Below, one piece after another: positions 1 to 7,048 of a DNA stretch of 8,368 nucleotides (position 1 is the stretch's first letter; the number at the start of each line of letters is the position of its first letter). The DNA is from Zoogloeaceae bacterium. Its GTDB lineage: Bacteria > Pseudomonadota > Gammaproteobacteria > Burkholderiales > Rhodocyclaceae. The stretch lies in NCBI GenBank assembly GCA_031290535.1, contig JAITNI010000046.1, positions 1 through 8,368 on the forward strand. The letters are read 5' to 3'. The translations under genes were made by a program, and so were the position numbers. Below the pieces are notes generated by a model. That model was not told the DNA's origin. It did not search any database and saw only the letters and a list, made by a program, of their open reading frames with translations.

Positions 1-2095
1 CCGGTTGTTCCGCGACAAGCAGCGCCTTCATCGAGAGCTTGACGCGACCCCGGTCGTCGACTTCCAGAACCTTGACCTTCACGAGCTGGCCTTCCTTCAG
101 GTAGTCTTCCACCTTGTTCACCCGTTCCTGGGCAATCTGGGAAATGTGCAGCAGGCCGTCCTTGCCGGGCAGGAGATTCACGAATGCGCCAAAATCCATG
201 ATTTTTTGCACTACGCCTTCGTAAATCTTGCCGATTTCCACTTCCGCCGTGATGACGTCGATACGGGCGCGGGCGTCGGCGGCGGCTTCTTCGCTGGTGG
301 CGGCGATGGTGATGGTGCCGTCATCCTCGATGTTGATCTGCGCGCCGGTTTCTTCGGTCAGTGCCCGGATGACTGCGCCGCCCTTGCCGATCACGTCGCG
401 GATTTTTTCCGGGTTGATCTTGAAGGTGTAGAGACGCGGCGCGTAGGCGGACATTTCTTCGCGGTGGCCGGACATGGAGGCTTCCATCAGACCCAGAATG
501 TGCATCCGCGCTTCATTGGCCTGCGCCAGGGCAATCTGCATGATCTGTTTGGTGATGCCCTGAATCTTGATGTCCATTTGCAGGGCGGAAATGCCGTTTC
601 GCGTCCCCGCGACCTTGAAATCCATGTCGCCGAGGTGGTCTTCGTCGCCCAGAATGTCGGTCAGCACGGCGACGCGATTCCCCTCCTTGATGAGACCCAT
701 CGCAATGCCCGCGACATGCGATTTCAGCGGCACGCCCGCATCCATCAGCGCCAGCGAGCCGCCGCAGACGGAGGCCATCGAGGAGGAACCGTTGGATTCG
801 GTAATCTCGGAGACCACACGCATGGTGTAGGAGAAATCTTCATGGCTGGGCAGCGCGGCCAGCAGGGCGCGTTTGGCAAGCCGTCCGTGCCCGATTTCGC
901 GCCGCTTGGGGGAGCCGACGCGGCCACATTCGCCGGTGGCAAAGGGCGGCATGTTGTAGTGCAGCATGAAGCGGTCGCGGTATTCGCCGGACAGGGCGTC
1001 GATGATCTGCTCGTCACGGTTGGTGCCGAGGGTGGCAACCACCAGCGCCTGGGTTTCGCCACGGGTAAACAGGGCGGAACCGTGGGCGCGGGGCAGGACG
1101 CCGCTACGGATGCTGATCGGACGCACCGTCCGCAGGTCGCGCCCGTCGATACGCGGACTGCCTGCCAGAATGCGACCGCGCACGATGGCGGCTTCCAGAT
1201 TGAAGAACAGGTCGGAGACCGCGCCTTCTTCGGCAGCGTTTTCACCCTCGCAGAGCGCCGCGAGGGTTTCATTGCGAATGGCCTTTACCTTCTGGCTGCG
1301 CTCCTGCTTGACGGTAATGTTGTAGGCTTCTTCGAGTTTGGCTTTGGCGAAGGCTTCCAGACGGGCGATCAGCGCCTCGTCGCGGGCGGGGGCTTGCCAG
1401 TCCCATTCCGGTTTGCCGCCTTCTTCCACCAGTTCGTTGATGGCATTGATGGCGGCCTGGCTCTGCTCGTGGCCGAACACCACTGCGCCGAGCATCACTT
1501 CTTCGGAAAGCTCCTGGGCTTCGGATTCCACCATCAGCACGGCGGCTTCGGTACCCGCCACCACCAGATCAAGCTGGCTTTCCTTCAATTGCGTGGCGGT
1601 GGGGCAGAGCACATACTGACCATTGACATAACCGACGCGCGCCGCGCCAATCGGGCCGTTGAAGGGCACACCGGCAATCGCCAGCGCGGCAGAAGCGCCG
1701 ATCAGGGCGGGAATGTCCGGGTCGATTTCGGGATTCAGGGACATCACCGTCGCCACGATTTGCACTTCGTTGTAGAAGCCTTCGGGGAACAGGGGACGCA
1801 AGGGGCGGTCGATCAGGCGGGAGGTGAGGATTTCCTTTTCGGAAGGGCGTCCTTCGCGCTTGAAGAAGCCGCCGGGAATGCGTCCGGCGGCGTAGGTTTT
1901 TTCCTGATAATCGACGGTCAGGGGGAAGAAATCCTGCCCCGGTTTGGCATCCTTCGCGGCGACCACGGCCACCAGCACCACGGTTTCTTCCATGCTCACC
2001 AGCACCGCGCCCGAAGCCTGACGGGCAATTTCGCCGGTTTCCAGCGTCACCTGATGCTCGCCATAGGCGAAGGTTTTTTTCACAACATTGAACAT
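1..2095 (-). CDS. pnp: Polyribonucleotide nucleotidyltransferase (PNPase), C-terminal end cut by window edge
   Basis: Phosphorolytic 3'-5' exoribonuclease that degrades mRNA to nucleoside diphosphates and, in other bacteria, joins the degradosome. Reading the minus strand from the ATG at 2095 gives 698 codons without a stop, beginning [12 protein letters not shown] and still open at base 1; only the extreme C-terminus is missing. Two RNase PH-like domains come first, with the FFKR loop near residue 80, KRREIGH (R398, R399, H403) and the phosphate-binding GSSS (436-439). The metal-site residues D486, D492 and K494 fall at the same numbers as in E. coli. A KH domain follows with GKGG at 570-573, then an S1 domain from about 622 to 693. 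An AAAGG Shine-Dalgarno sits 5 bases before the ATG. An in-frame ATG five codons upstream (2110) has no comparable ribosome site, and MFN matches the usual family start. It lies 159 bases downstream of rpsO. The family and domains are seen directly; function is inferred from the family. Confidence 0.98.
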   Translation of the reverse strand, partial: MFNVVKKTFAYGEHQVTLETGEIARQASGAVLVSMEETVVLVAVVAAKDAKPGQDFFPLTVDYQEKTYAAGRIPGGFFKREGRPSEKEILTSRLIDRPLRPLFPEGFYNEVQIVATVMSLNPEIDPDIPALIGASAALAIAGVPFNGPIGAARVGYVNGQYVLCPTATQLKESQLDLVVAGTEAAVLMVESEAQELSEEVMLGAVVFGHEQSQAAINAINELVEEGGKPEWDWQAPARDEALIARLEAFAKAKLEEAYNITVKQERSQKVKAIRNETLAALCEGENAAEEGAVSDLFFNLEAAIVRGRILAGSPRIDGRDLRTVRPISIRSGVLPRAHGSALFTRGETQALVVATLGTNRDEQIIDALSGEYRDRFMLHYNMPPFATGECGRVGSPKRREIGHGRLAKRALLAALPSHEDFSYTMRVVSEITESNGSSSMASVCGGSLALMDAGVPLKSHVAGIAMGLIKEGNRVAVLTDILGDEDHLGDMDFKVAGTRNGISALQMDIKIQGITKQIMQIALAQANEARMHILGLMEASMSGHREEMSAYAPRLYTFKINPEKIRDVIGKGGAVIRALTEETGAQINIEDDGTITIAATSEEAAADARARIDVITAEVEIGKIYEGVVQKIMDFGAFVNLLPGKDGLLHISQIAQERVNKVEDYLKEGQLVKVKVLEVDDRGRVKLSMKALLVAEQP

Positions 2096-2125
2096 ATCAA
2101 CCTTTCTCATTCATGAGATTAGCGT

Positions 2126-2145
2126 GCCGCATTGATCTCTGCGGC
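2126..2145 (-). promoter_or_regulatory. Leader hairpin upstream of pnp
   Basis: In the pnp transcript a 6-bp stem (GCCGCA pairing with TGCGGC) closes an 8-base loop, ending about 30 bases before the pnp start codon and just after the U-tailed hairpin. It has no U-tract, so it is not an intrinsic terminator. It may be a 5' stem that stabilises or regulates pnp mRNA, as stem-loops do in the E. coli pnp leader; this role is inference from position only. Confidence 0.4.
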
Positions 2146-2150
2146 CCAAC

Positions 2151-2185
2151 AAAAAGAGCGGACGCCCTTGTCGGGCAGACCGCTC
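2151..2185 (-). terminator. Intrinsic terminator between rpsO and pnp (probably partial)
   Basis: On the minus strand GAGCGG pairs with CCGCTC (6 bp); after a T-T mismatch, a C-G pair and a bulged T, an inner GCCC/GGGC stem closes a GACAA loop. Five T's follow directly (2155 to 2151). This is the classic rho-independent layout. It lies after rpsO and before pnp, where E. coli has a leaky terminator (t1) that lets a fraction of transcripts continue into pnp. The structure is seen; partial read-through is inferred, because I find no convincing separate pnp promoter after it. Confidence 0.7.
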
Positions 2186-2196
2186 CTCGCAACAAC

Positions 2197-2245
2197 ACAG
2201 GCCGGATTGTCATAACCCGACAGGGCAAACAGAAGCCCGGCCTGT
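2197..2245 (-). other. Long-looped hairpin just after rpsO
   Basis: A perfect 9-bp inverted repeat (ACAGGCCGG / CCGGCCTGT) begins 9 bases after the rpsO stop and encloses a 31-base loop that can itself form a small CCC/GGG hairpin. On the minus strand the U-run precedes the stem rather than following it, so it does not look like an intrinsic terminator for rpsO. Its position suggests protection of the rpsO 3' end or a cleavage/processing element in the rpsO-pnp transcript; nothing in the sequence decides between these. Confidence 0.5.
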
Positions 2246-2254
2246 AAAAACGCA

Positions 2255-2524
2255 TTATTTACGCAGACCCAGACGTTCGATCAGGCTGCGATAGCTTTCC
2301 AGATTTTTGCCCTTCAGGTAATCCAGCAGTTTGCGTCGCTGGCTCACCATCCGCAGCAGACCGCGCCGGGAGTGGTGATCCTTCTTGTGTTCCTTGAAGT
2401 GGCCGGTCAGGTCGTTGATGCGGGCGGTCAGAAGCGCAACCTGCACTTCGGAAGAACCCGTGTCGCCCTTGGCGCGCTGAAAATCAGCTACGACCTGTGC
2501 TTTTTGTGCGGTGGAAATCGTCAT
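2255..2524 (-). CDS. rpsO: 30S ribosomal protein S15
   Basis: Small-subunit protein that binds helices of the 16S rRNA central domain early in 30S assembly. The 89-residue product has the usual S15 length and its signature stretches: [16 protein letters not shown] near residues 18-33, [20 protein letters not shown] in the middle and LIERLGLRK at the end. The ATG at 2524 is chosen because it gives exactly 89 residues and has an AAGAGAG ribosome-binding site 9 bases upstream; a TTG two codons earlier is in frame but is not needed. It is followed by pnp, the standard proteobacterial order, and preceded by tRNA-Arg on the same strand. The start region lies at the end of a predicted pseudoknot, consistent with the S15 autoregulation known in E. 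coli. Nothing in the protein is unusual. Confidence 0.98.
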   Translation of the reverse strand: MTISTAQKAQVVADFQRAKGDTGSSEVQVALLTARINDLTGHFKEHKKDHHSRRGLLRMVSQRRKLLDYLKGKNLESYRSLIERLGLRK

Positions 2525-2525
2525 G

Positions 2526-2579
2526 TTCAAACACTCTCTTGAGAAAAGACGCTGCCCCGGTTTGAAAGAGCCTGGCGTC
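2526..2579 (-). promoter_or_regulatory. Predicted pseudoknot in the rpsO leader (possible S15 autoregulatory site)
   Basis: In rpsO mRNA, GACGC (2579-2575) can pair with GCGTC (2552-2548), leaving a 22-base loop. Inside that loop TTCAAAC (2566-2560) is perfectly complementary over 7 bases to GTTTGAA (2532-2526), which ends one base before the ATG. The two stems interlock as an H-type pseudoknot, and the Shine-Dalgarno AAGAGAG lies in the linker between them. In E. coli, S15 binds a pseudoknot overlapping its own ribosome site and traps the 30S subunit. The complementarity is seen; the fold and S15 binding are inferred. Confidence 0.5.
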
Positions 2580-2627
2580 GGATGGTAAAACTCCCGCCCG
2601 GTGACGACCGGACGAAAGGCATGGCAG

Positions 2628-2653
2628 AAAGGCCAATCGAACGATTGGCCTTT
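2628..2653 (-). terminator. Perfect palindrome between tRNA-Arg and rpsO (terminator or processing hairpin)
   Basis: AAAGGCCAATCG and its exact reverse complement are separated by 2 bases, 11 bases downstream of the tRNA 3' end. The RNA would form a stem of about 11 bp with a small loop, ending in only three U's followed by C. This could be a weak intrinsic terminator for the tRNA, or a stem marking where the tRNA 3' trailer is cut. On the plus strand the stem would also end in UUU, but no gene there needs it. Confidence 0.5.
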
Positions 2654-2663
2654 GAAAATTTGA

Positions 2664-2740
2664 TGGCGCGCCCGGAGCGATTCGAACGCCCGACCCCTTG
2701 GTTCGTAGCCAAGTACTCTATCCAGCTGAGCTACGGGCGC
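2664..2740 (-). tRNA. tRNA-Arg (anticodon ACG)
   Basis: The 77-base cloverleaf is complete on the minus strand. The acceptor arms GCGCCCG and CGGGCGC pair over 7 bp, followed by discriminator G and an encoded CCA. The D-arm is TAGCTCAGCTGGATAGAG, the anticodon arm is CTTGG-CTACGAA-CCAAG with anticodon ACG at the centre, and the T-arm loop is TTCGAAT closed by a stem with one G-U pair. The ACG anticodon is normally edited to ICG by TadA and reads CGU, CGC and CGA. The layout closely matches E. coli tRNA-Arg(ACG). It has a strong promoter just upstream and lies 139 bases before rpsO on the same strand. Confidence 0.97.
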
Positions 2741-2758
2741 GCTGCAAAAAGAGCGCGT

Positions 2759-2786
2759 ATTTTAGTGGAAAGAGATTTGTTGTCAA
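2759..2786 (-). promoter_or_regulatory. Sigma70-type promoter for tRNA-Arg (possibly also rpsO)
   Basis: On the minus strand there is a perfect -35 TTGACA (2786-2781), a 16-base spacer and a -10 TAAAAT (2764-2759, 5 of 6 to consensus). The A-rich stretch upstream (AAAAAAAC and AACAAAATAAAAAACAA) resembles an UP element. The bases after the -10 (ACGCGCTC) form a GC-rich discriminator, typical of stable-RNA promoters under stringent control. Transcription would start near 2750-2752, about 10 bases before the mature tRNA 5' end. No other good promoter is apparent before rpsO, so it may also drive rpsO. Confidence 0.85.
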
Positions 2787-2879
2787 GTTTTTTTGGCCTT
2801 GTTTTTTATTTTGTTCATGTTAACCTTGGCGCGGTTTTTACCGCCTGCATGATGCGGGTTGGGCTGGACAATCAATTTT
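2787..2879 (+). other. Divergent intergenic region and folC leader
   Basis: This stretch separates the tRNA-Arg promoter from folC. Its first half is T-rich on the plus strand and probably serves as the UP element of the tRNA promoter. Its second half contains a 5-bp hairpin, GCGGT-TTTT-ACCGC (2831-2844), about 36 bases before the folC ATG. I found no convincing sigma70 promoter for folC; a TTGTCA at 2780 has only a poor -10 partner. A promoter for the plus-strand operon must nevertheless lie here or be of another type. Confidence 0.4.
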
Positions 2880-4232
2880 ATGATGAACGACGTTTCTCCC
2901 GCAAATTTACCCCCGGATTTTCCCGCCCGCCTGCCGGGCTGGCTCGCCTATCTTGAATCCCTGCATCCCAAGGGGCAGGCGGGGATTGAACTGGGGCTGG
3001 CGCGGGTGCGGCGGGTGAGCGACGCCCTGGGGCAGCGGCCTTTTTGCCCGGTGCTGACCGTGGCGGGTACAAACGGCAAGGGTTCGACGGCGGCCTATCT
3101 GGAATCCATCCTCACGCGGGCGGGGGTTCGCGTCGGCTGTTATGCCTCGCCGCATTTGCTGGATTACAACGAGCGGGTGCGTCTGGGCGGCAAGCCAGTG
3201 GCGGACGACGCCCTGTGCGCGGCCTTTGCGCGGGTGGAAGCGGCGCGGCGGGCGGCAGGACATGTCTTTTTGACCTATTTTGAATTCGGCACGCTGGCGG
3301 CATGGGAAGTCTTCGCCGCCGCCGGGTGCGAGGCGTTGGTGCTGGAAGTGGGGTTGGGCGGGCGGCTGGATGCGGTCAATCTGTATGATGCCGATGTGGC
3401 GCTTGTCACTACCGTCGATCTCGACCATCAGGACTGGCTGGGTACGGATCGGGAAAGCATCGGTTTTGAGAAGGCGGGAATTTTTCGCGCCGGATGTCCG
3501 GCGCTGTATGGCGATGCCGAGCCGCCGCAAAGCCTGCTTGACCACGCTGCCGCGCTCCACGTGCCCTTGCGGGTGATGGGGCGGGATTTTGGGGTTCAGA
3601 AGGATGAGGAAAATCGTCTGCAATGGCGGTACTGGGGCAAGCGGGCGGAGGGCGGCGTTTTGCGCCGCAATCTGGCCTATCCGGGTCTGCGCGGCGCGAC
3701 GCAGTTGAAGAACGCGGCGCTGGCGATTGCGGCGCTGGATGCCGTGAGTGAGCGCTTGCCCGTCGCCATGCAGGCCATCCGCGAAGGGCTGATTCATACG
3801 GAACTTCCGGGGCGTTTTCAGGTGTTGCCGGGGCGTCCGGCTCTCGTGCTGGATGTTGGCCACAATCCGCAGGCCGTGCGGGTGCTGGCGGAAAATCTTG
3901 CCACGATGGGGTTTTTTGAAAAAACTTACGCGGTGTTGGGGATGCTCTCCGACAAGGATGTGGCGGGCAGCATCGCCGCCCTGCGCGGCAAAATCGCGCA
4001 CTGGTTTTTAGCCGATCTGGCCGGGCCACGCGGCCTGACGGCGGCGGTGCTGGCCGGGCGGGTGCAGGAGGCCGACCCCGGCGCGGCATGGACTTGTTGC
4101 CCCAATCCGGCAGCGGCGCTTGCGATGGCGAAGGAACATGCGCGGGAAAGTGATAGAATCCTCGTTTTTGGATCTTTCCATACGGTTGCTGACGCCTTGC
4201 GGGCGTTGGGACGAGGAACACGCCAAGCATGA
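2880..4232 (+). CDS. folC: Bifunctional dihydrofolate synthase / folylpolyglutamate synthase
   Basis: Cytoplasmic ATP-dependent ligase of folate synthesis: it adds glutamate to dihydropteroate to make dihydrofolate, then extends the polyglutamate tail. The product is 450 residues, normal for the Mur-ligase-like FolC family. Counting from the ATG at 2880, the P-loop GTNGKGS is at 63-69, LEVGLGGRLDAVN at 155-167 with metal-binding E156, and VDLDHQ near 179-184. FEKAGIFR contains K198, the likely carbamylated lysine. PGRF (310-313) and LDVGHNP (324-330) mark the C-terminal glutamate-ligase domain, followed by GMLSDKD and FGSFHTV. The start is not certain: ATG codons at 2880 and 2883 are adjacent, with a weak GGA 11 bases before the first; a TTG at 2859 would add seven residues but is unnecessary. 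It overlaps the next gene by ATGA. accD, its usual upstream partner, is absent. Confidence 0.96.
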   Translation: MMNDVSPANLPPDFPARLPGWLAYLESLHPKGQAGIELGLARVRRVSDALGQRPFCPVLTVAGTNGKGSTAAYLESILTRAGVRVGCYASPHLLDYNERVRLGGKPVADDALCAAFARVEAARRAAGHVFLTYFEFGTLAAWEVFAAAGCEALVLEVGLGGRLDAVNLYDADVALVTTVDLDHQDWLGTDRESIGFEKAGIFRAGCPALYGDAEPPQSLLDHAAALHVPLRVMGRDFGVQKDEENRLQWRYWGKRAEGGVLRRNLAYPGLRGATQLKNAALAIAALDAVSERLPVAMQAIREGLIHTELPGRFQVLPGRPALVLDVGHNPQAVRVLAENLATMGFFEKTYAVLGMLSDKDVAGSIAALRGKIAHWFLADLAGPRGLTAAVLAGRVQEADPGAAWTCCPNPAAALAMAKEHARESDRILVFGSFHTVADALRALGRGTRQA

Positions 4233-4999
4233 CAAGCATGATCGACGCCGACGACGTTCAGCTACAAATCAAGAAAAAGGCCCGCCGCCGCCTGGTCGGC
4301 GCGGCGGCATTGTTCGCCTTTGCCGCGCTGGCGTTGCCGCTGGTGATGGATCAGGAACCCGCGCCCGCCACGCAGGAAATCGACATTCGCATTCCCGGCC
4401 AGAATGGCGAGCCTTTTTTGCCCAATATCGCGCCGCCGCCAGAACCCGCGCCCGCGCCTGCGGCGAGCGTCCCCCCCGCGCCCGCGCCAGAACCCAAAAA
4501 TGTGGCTCGCATTATCGACAGAACCCCGTCCGGGGAAGCGCCCACCGCCCCGGAGCCAAAACCGGCGATCAAGCCAGAAGCGAAGCCGGAAGCCAAACCG
4601 GCGGTTTCTTTCCCGCCCGCCGTTCCCGCCGCCAGACCCGTTGAGGTCAAGCCCGCGCTGGATTCCGCCGAAGCCCGCCGCGCCGCCGCCATTCTGGCGG
4701 GACGTGCGCCGGACGTGGCTTCCGCATCCACGGCAACGCCCACGCCCACGCCGCCTGGGGGCGCGGCAAATACGCAACATGTCATTTTGATTGGCGCGTT
4801 CAGTAATGAAGCCAATGTGCAGAACCTGAAAACCAAGCTGGGCGAACTGGGCGTCCGGGTGTATACCGAGCCGCTGGAATCTCCCCAGGGCGCGAAGACC
4901 CGTGTGCGCGCTGGCCCCTTTCCAAGCCGCGCGGCGGCAGAGGGCGCTCTGGAAAAAATGAAACGCATCGGTGTTTCCGGCGTTGTTGCGGCTCAATAA
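4229..4999 (+). CDS. dedD: DedD-like SPOR-domain membrane protein
   Basis: Inner-membrane protein that probably binds septal peptidoglycan during division, as SPOR proteins do. The 256-residue product has a short basic cytoplasmic N-terminus (KKKARRR at 15-21), one membrane span at about 22-40 and a long Pro/Ala-rich linker (about 41-180) with KPEA-type repeats near 111-124. A SPOR domain occupies about 182-256: VILIGAF, then RVRAGPF and SRAAAEGALEKMK. This topology matches E. coli DedD, but sequence similarity outside SPOR is low, so the name rests on architecture and its place between folC and cvpA. The ATG overlaps the folC stop (ATGA) and has AGGA 11 bases upstream; a second in-frame ATG at codon 4 is possible. 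Translation is probably coupled to folC. Confidence 0.9.
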   Translation: MTSMIDADDVQLQIKKKARRRLVGAAALFAFAALALPLVMDQEPAPATQEIDIRIPGQNGEPFLPNIAPPPEPAPAPAASVPPAPAPEPKNVARIIDRTPSGEAPTAPEPKPAIKPEAKPEAKPAVSFPPAVPAARPVEVKPALDSAEARRAAAILAGRAPDVASASTATPTPTPPGGAANTQHVILIGAFSNEANVQNLKTKLGELGVRVYTEPLESPQGAKTRVRAGPFPSRAAAEGALEKMKRIGVSGVVAAQ

Positions 5000-5490
5000 T
5001 GACTTTCTTCGATTACGGGGTGCTCGCTATTGTGGGCGCGTCCCTGCTGCTGGGCGTCTGGCGCGGCGTGGTGGGAGAACTGCTGGCGCTGGCGGCCTGG
5101 ATTCTGGCTTTTTTCGCGGCTCGCTGGCTGGGGCCGGAAATCGGGCAGGCGCTGTTTTCCAGTATTGCCGATACGACGCTCCGGCTCATGGCCGGGTATG
5201 TCGCGGTTTTTGTCGGCGTGCTGGTGCTGATGGCGCTGGGGCGGCTGGCGGTCAGCAGCATGATTCGCGCTCTGGGGCTGACCCTTTCAGATCGGCTGTT
5301 GGGGCTTTTTTTCGGATTGGCGCGCGGGCTTGTCATCGTGCTGATTCTGGTGACGATTGGGGGCATGACCCGTCTGCCCCAACAAAGCTGGTGGGCAGAA
5401 GCGCAACTGGCGCCGCCGCTGGAGACTGCCGTACTGGCGCTCCGGCCCTGGTTGCCCGCCGATATTGCAAAACGTATCAAATTCAGATAA
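4999..5490 (+). CDS. cvpA: CvpA family inner-membrane protein
   Basis: Small integral membrane protein of 163 residues, the usual CvpA size. Named in E. coli for its need in colicin V production, and linked there to envelope homeostasis; its molecular activity is unsettled. Hydrophobic segments lie at about 7-21, 24-42, 63-83 and 100-121, consistent with four helices. The family-typical WRG stretch is at 21-23 between the first two helices, and a polar C-terminal tail follows residue 122. The start codon overlaps the dedD stop in TAATG, and I see no clear Shine-Dalgarno sequence, so translation likely depends on terminating ribosomes from dedD. purF follows after 13 bases. The cvpA-purF pairing is conserved across proteobacteria and is a strong part of the identification. 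Confidence 0.93.
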   Translation: MTFFDYGVLAIVGASLLLGVWRGVVGELLALAAWILAFFAARWLGPEIGQALFSSIADTTLRLMAGYVAVFVGVLVLMALGRLAVSSMIRALGLTLSDRLLGLFFGLARGLVIVLILVTIGGMTRLPQQSWWAEAQLAPPLETAVLALRPWLPADIAKRIKFR

Positions 5491-5503
5491 TTGGGGAATT
5501 GTC

Positions 5504-7048
5504 ATGTGCGGCATTCTGGGCGTTGTTGCCACCACACCGGTCAACCAGCTACTCTACGACGGCCTGATGGTGCTTCAGCACCGTGGGCAGGACGCGGCGG
5601 GCATTGCGACCGCCGAAGGGCATACTTTTTATTTGCACAAGGGGCCGGGGCTGGTGCGCGACGTGTTTCGCACCCGTCACATGCGCGCTTTGCCGGGGAA
5701 TTGGGGGATTGGCCATTGCCGCTATCCCACCGCCGGTTCCGCCTGGAATTTTGCCGAGGCGCAGCCGTTTTACGTGAATTCCCCATTCGGCATCACGCTC
5801 GCGCATAACGGCAATCTGACCAATTCCGACGCTTTGCGGCGCGTCATGTTCGAGCAGGATTTGCGCCATGTGAACACCAATTCCGATTCGGAAGTCCTGT
5901 TGAATGTGCTGGCCTACGAATTGCAGGCCGCCGCCCAGGGCACCCGGCTCGATCAGGAGGCCATCTTTACCGCCGTGGCGGGCGTGCATCGGCGCTGCAA
6001 GGGCGCGTATGCCGTAGTCGCCATGATCGCCGGATATGGTCTGCTGGCTTTCCGTGACCCCTGCGGCATTCGTCCGCTGGTCGTGGGCACGAACAGGACG
6101 CCGATTGGCATGGAATATCTGGTCGCCTCCGAATCCGTGACGCTGGATACGCTCGGCTTTCAGGTGTTGCGCGATGTGCTGCCGGGCGAGGCGATTTTCA
6201 TCGACCTGAACCGGGAATTTTTTGCGCGTCAATGCGTCGAATCGGCGCGGTTGTCGCCCTGCATTTTTGAGTATGTGTATCTGGCGCGGCCCGATTCCGT
6301 GATGGATGGCGTCTCTGTTTATGAGGCGCGGCTGTCGATGGGCGAATTTCTGGCTGAAAAAGTCCGGCGTCTGCTCCCGGTGGAGGACATTGACGTGGTG
6401 ATTCCCATCCCCGATTCCAGCCGTCCCTCGGCCATGCAACTGGCGCAAAAGCTGAATTTGCCCTACCGGGAAGGCTTTGTGAAAAACCGCTATGTGGGGC
6501 GCACCTTCATCATGCCCGGCCAGTCCATGCGTAAAAAATCCGTGCGCCAAAAACTCAATACCATCGGTCAGGAATTCAAGGGCAAAAGCGTGTTGCTGGT
6601 CGATGATTCCATCGTGCGCGGCACCACCAGCCGCGAAATCGTGGAAATGGCGCGCGCGGCAGGCGCGAAAAAAGTCTATTTTGCTTCCGCCTCGCCGCCG
6701 GTGCGCTATCCCAATGTGTATGGCATCGACATGCCGACCCGCAGCGAGCTGATCGCCACGGGGCGCACGGGCGACGAAATTTCCCAGGAAATCGGCGCGG
6801 ACGCGCTGGTGTATCAGGATCTGGAAGCGATGGAATCCGCCATCACCGCCCTGAATCCCAACTTGCGGCATTTCGATACCTCCTGCTTCAACGGCCAGTA
6901 CGTGACGGGGGACGTGACGCCAGAATACCTGAACCGGGTCGAAGCCAGACGCAGCGGCGGCAGGACGGATGACGAGGACGGCGGCGGCTCGCGCCAGATG
7001 GTGCTGGGGCTGGCAAGCGAAGAAGAAGGGCAGGAACAGGAATCATGA
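5504..7048 (+). CDS. purF: Amidophosphoribosyltransferase
   Basis: Catalyses the first committed step of purine synthesis: PRPP plus glutamine gives phosphoribosylamine, glutamate and pyrophosphate. The start is fixed by chemistry: MCGILGVV places the nucleophile Cys2 directly after the initiator Met, which must be removed, and GGGGA (5493-5497) lies 6 bases upstream. The product is 514 residues, close to the E. coli enzyme. The N-terminal class II glutamine amidotransferase domain (about 2-230) shows [18 protein letters not shown] with R73, and HNGNLTN (101-107). The C-terminal phosphoribosyltransferase domain shows IPDSSRP, the [12 protein letters not shown] flexible-loop region and the PRPP-binding [10 protein letters not shown] (366-375). 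Ammonia passes between the two sites. It sits 13 bases after cvpA and overlaps metZ by ATGA. The C-terminal tail (about 480-514) is Asp/Glu- and Gly-rich and variable. Confidence 0.98.
   Translation: MCGILGVVATTPVNQLLYDGLMVLQHRGQDAAGIATAEGHTFYLHKGPGLVRDVFRTRHMRALPGNWGIGHCRYPTAGSAWNFAEAQPFYVNSPFGITLAHNGNLTNSDALRRVMFEQDLRHVNTNSDSEVLLNVLAYELQAAAQGTRLDQEAIFTAVAGVHRRCKGAYAVVAMIAGYGLLAFRDPCGIRPLVVGTNRTPIGMEYLVASESVTLDTLGFQVLRDVLPGEAIFIDLNREFFARQCVESARLSPCIFEYVYLARPDSVMDGVSVYEARLSMGEFLAEKVRRLLPVEDIDVVIPIPDSSRPSAMQLAQKLNLPYREGFVKNRYVGRTFIMPGQSMRKKSVRQKLNTIGQEFKGKSVLLVDDSIVRGTTSREIVEMARAAGAKKVYFASASPPVRYPNVYGIDMPTRSELIATGRTGDEISQEIGADALVYQDLEAMESAITALNPNLRHFDTSCFNGQYVTGDVTPEYLNRVEARRSGGRTDDEDGGGSRQMVLGLASEEEGQEQES

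Noticed and set aside
2097..2114. A five-codon reading frame (MNEKG) ending one base before the pnp ATG
   Set aside because: It could be a leader peptide, but its ATG has no ribosome-binding site, and its bases are explained by the pnp Shine-Dalgarno and chance.
5..2116. A 703-codon open frame on the plus strand across pnp
   Set aside because: It is exactly antisense to pnp, which has full domain and active-site support. The translation is His/Gly/Phe-rich with no recognisable domain, typical of a shadow frame in GC-rich coding DNA.
2582..2956. A 124-codon plus-strand frame covering the tRNA and intergenic region
   Set aside because: It runs through the antisense of the tRNA gene and into folC in another frame. 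Such tRNA-antisense peptides are common false annotations.
4440..4770. Proline/alanine-rich repetitive DNA in dedD considered as a separate repeat element
   Set aside because: The repetition follows codons of the low-complexity linker and stays in frame, as expected between the membrane span and SPOR domain.
5465..5503. A longer purF start using an upstream TTG
   Set aside because: It would bury the catalytic cysteine, which must be N-terminal after Met removal; the ATG at 5504 also has a good Shine-Dalgarno.
5549..6871. A 440-codon minus-strand open frame, with similar long frames opposite folC (2907-4001) and metZ (7072-8121)
   Set aside because: All are antisense to well-supported enzymes, with biased compositions and no family motifs; codon bias of the true gene explains the lack of stops.
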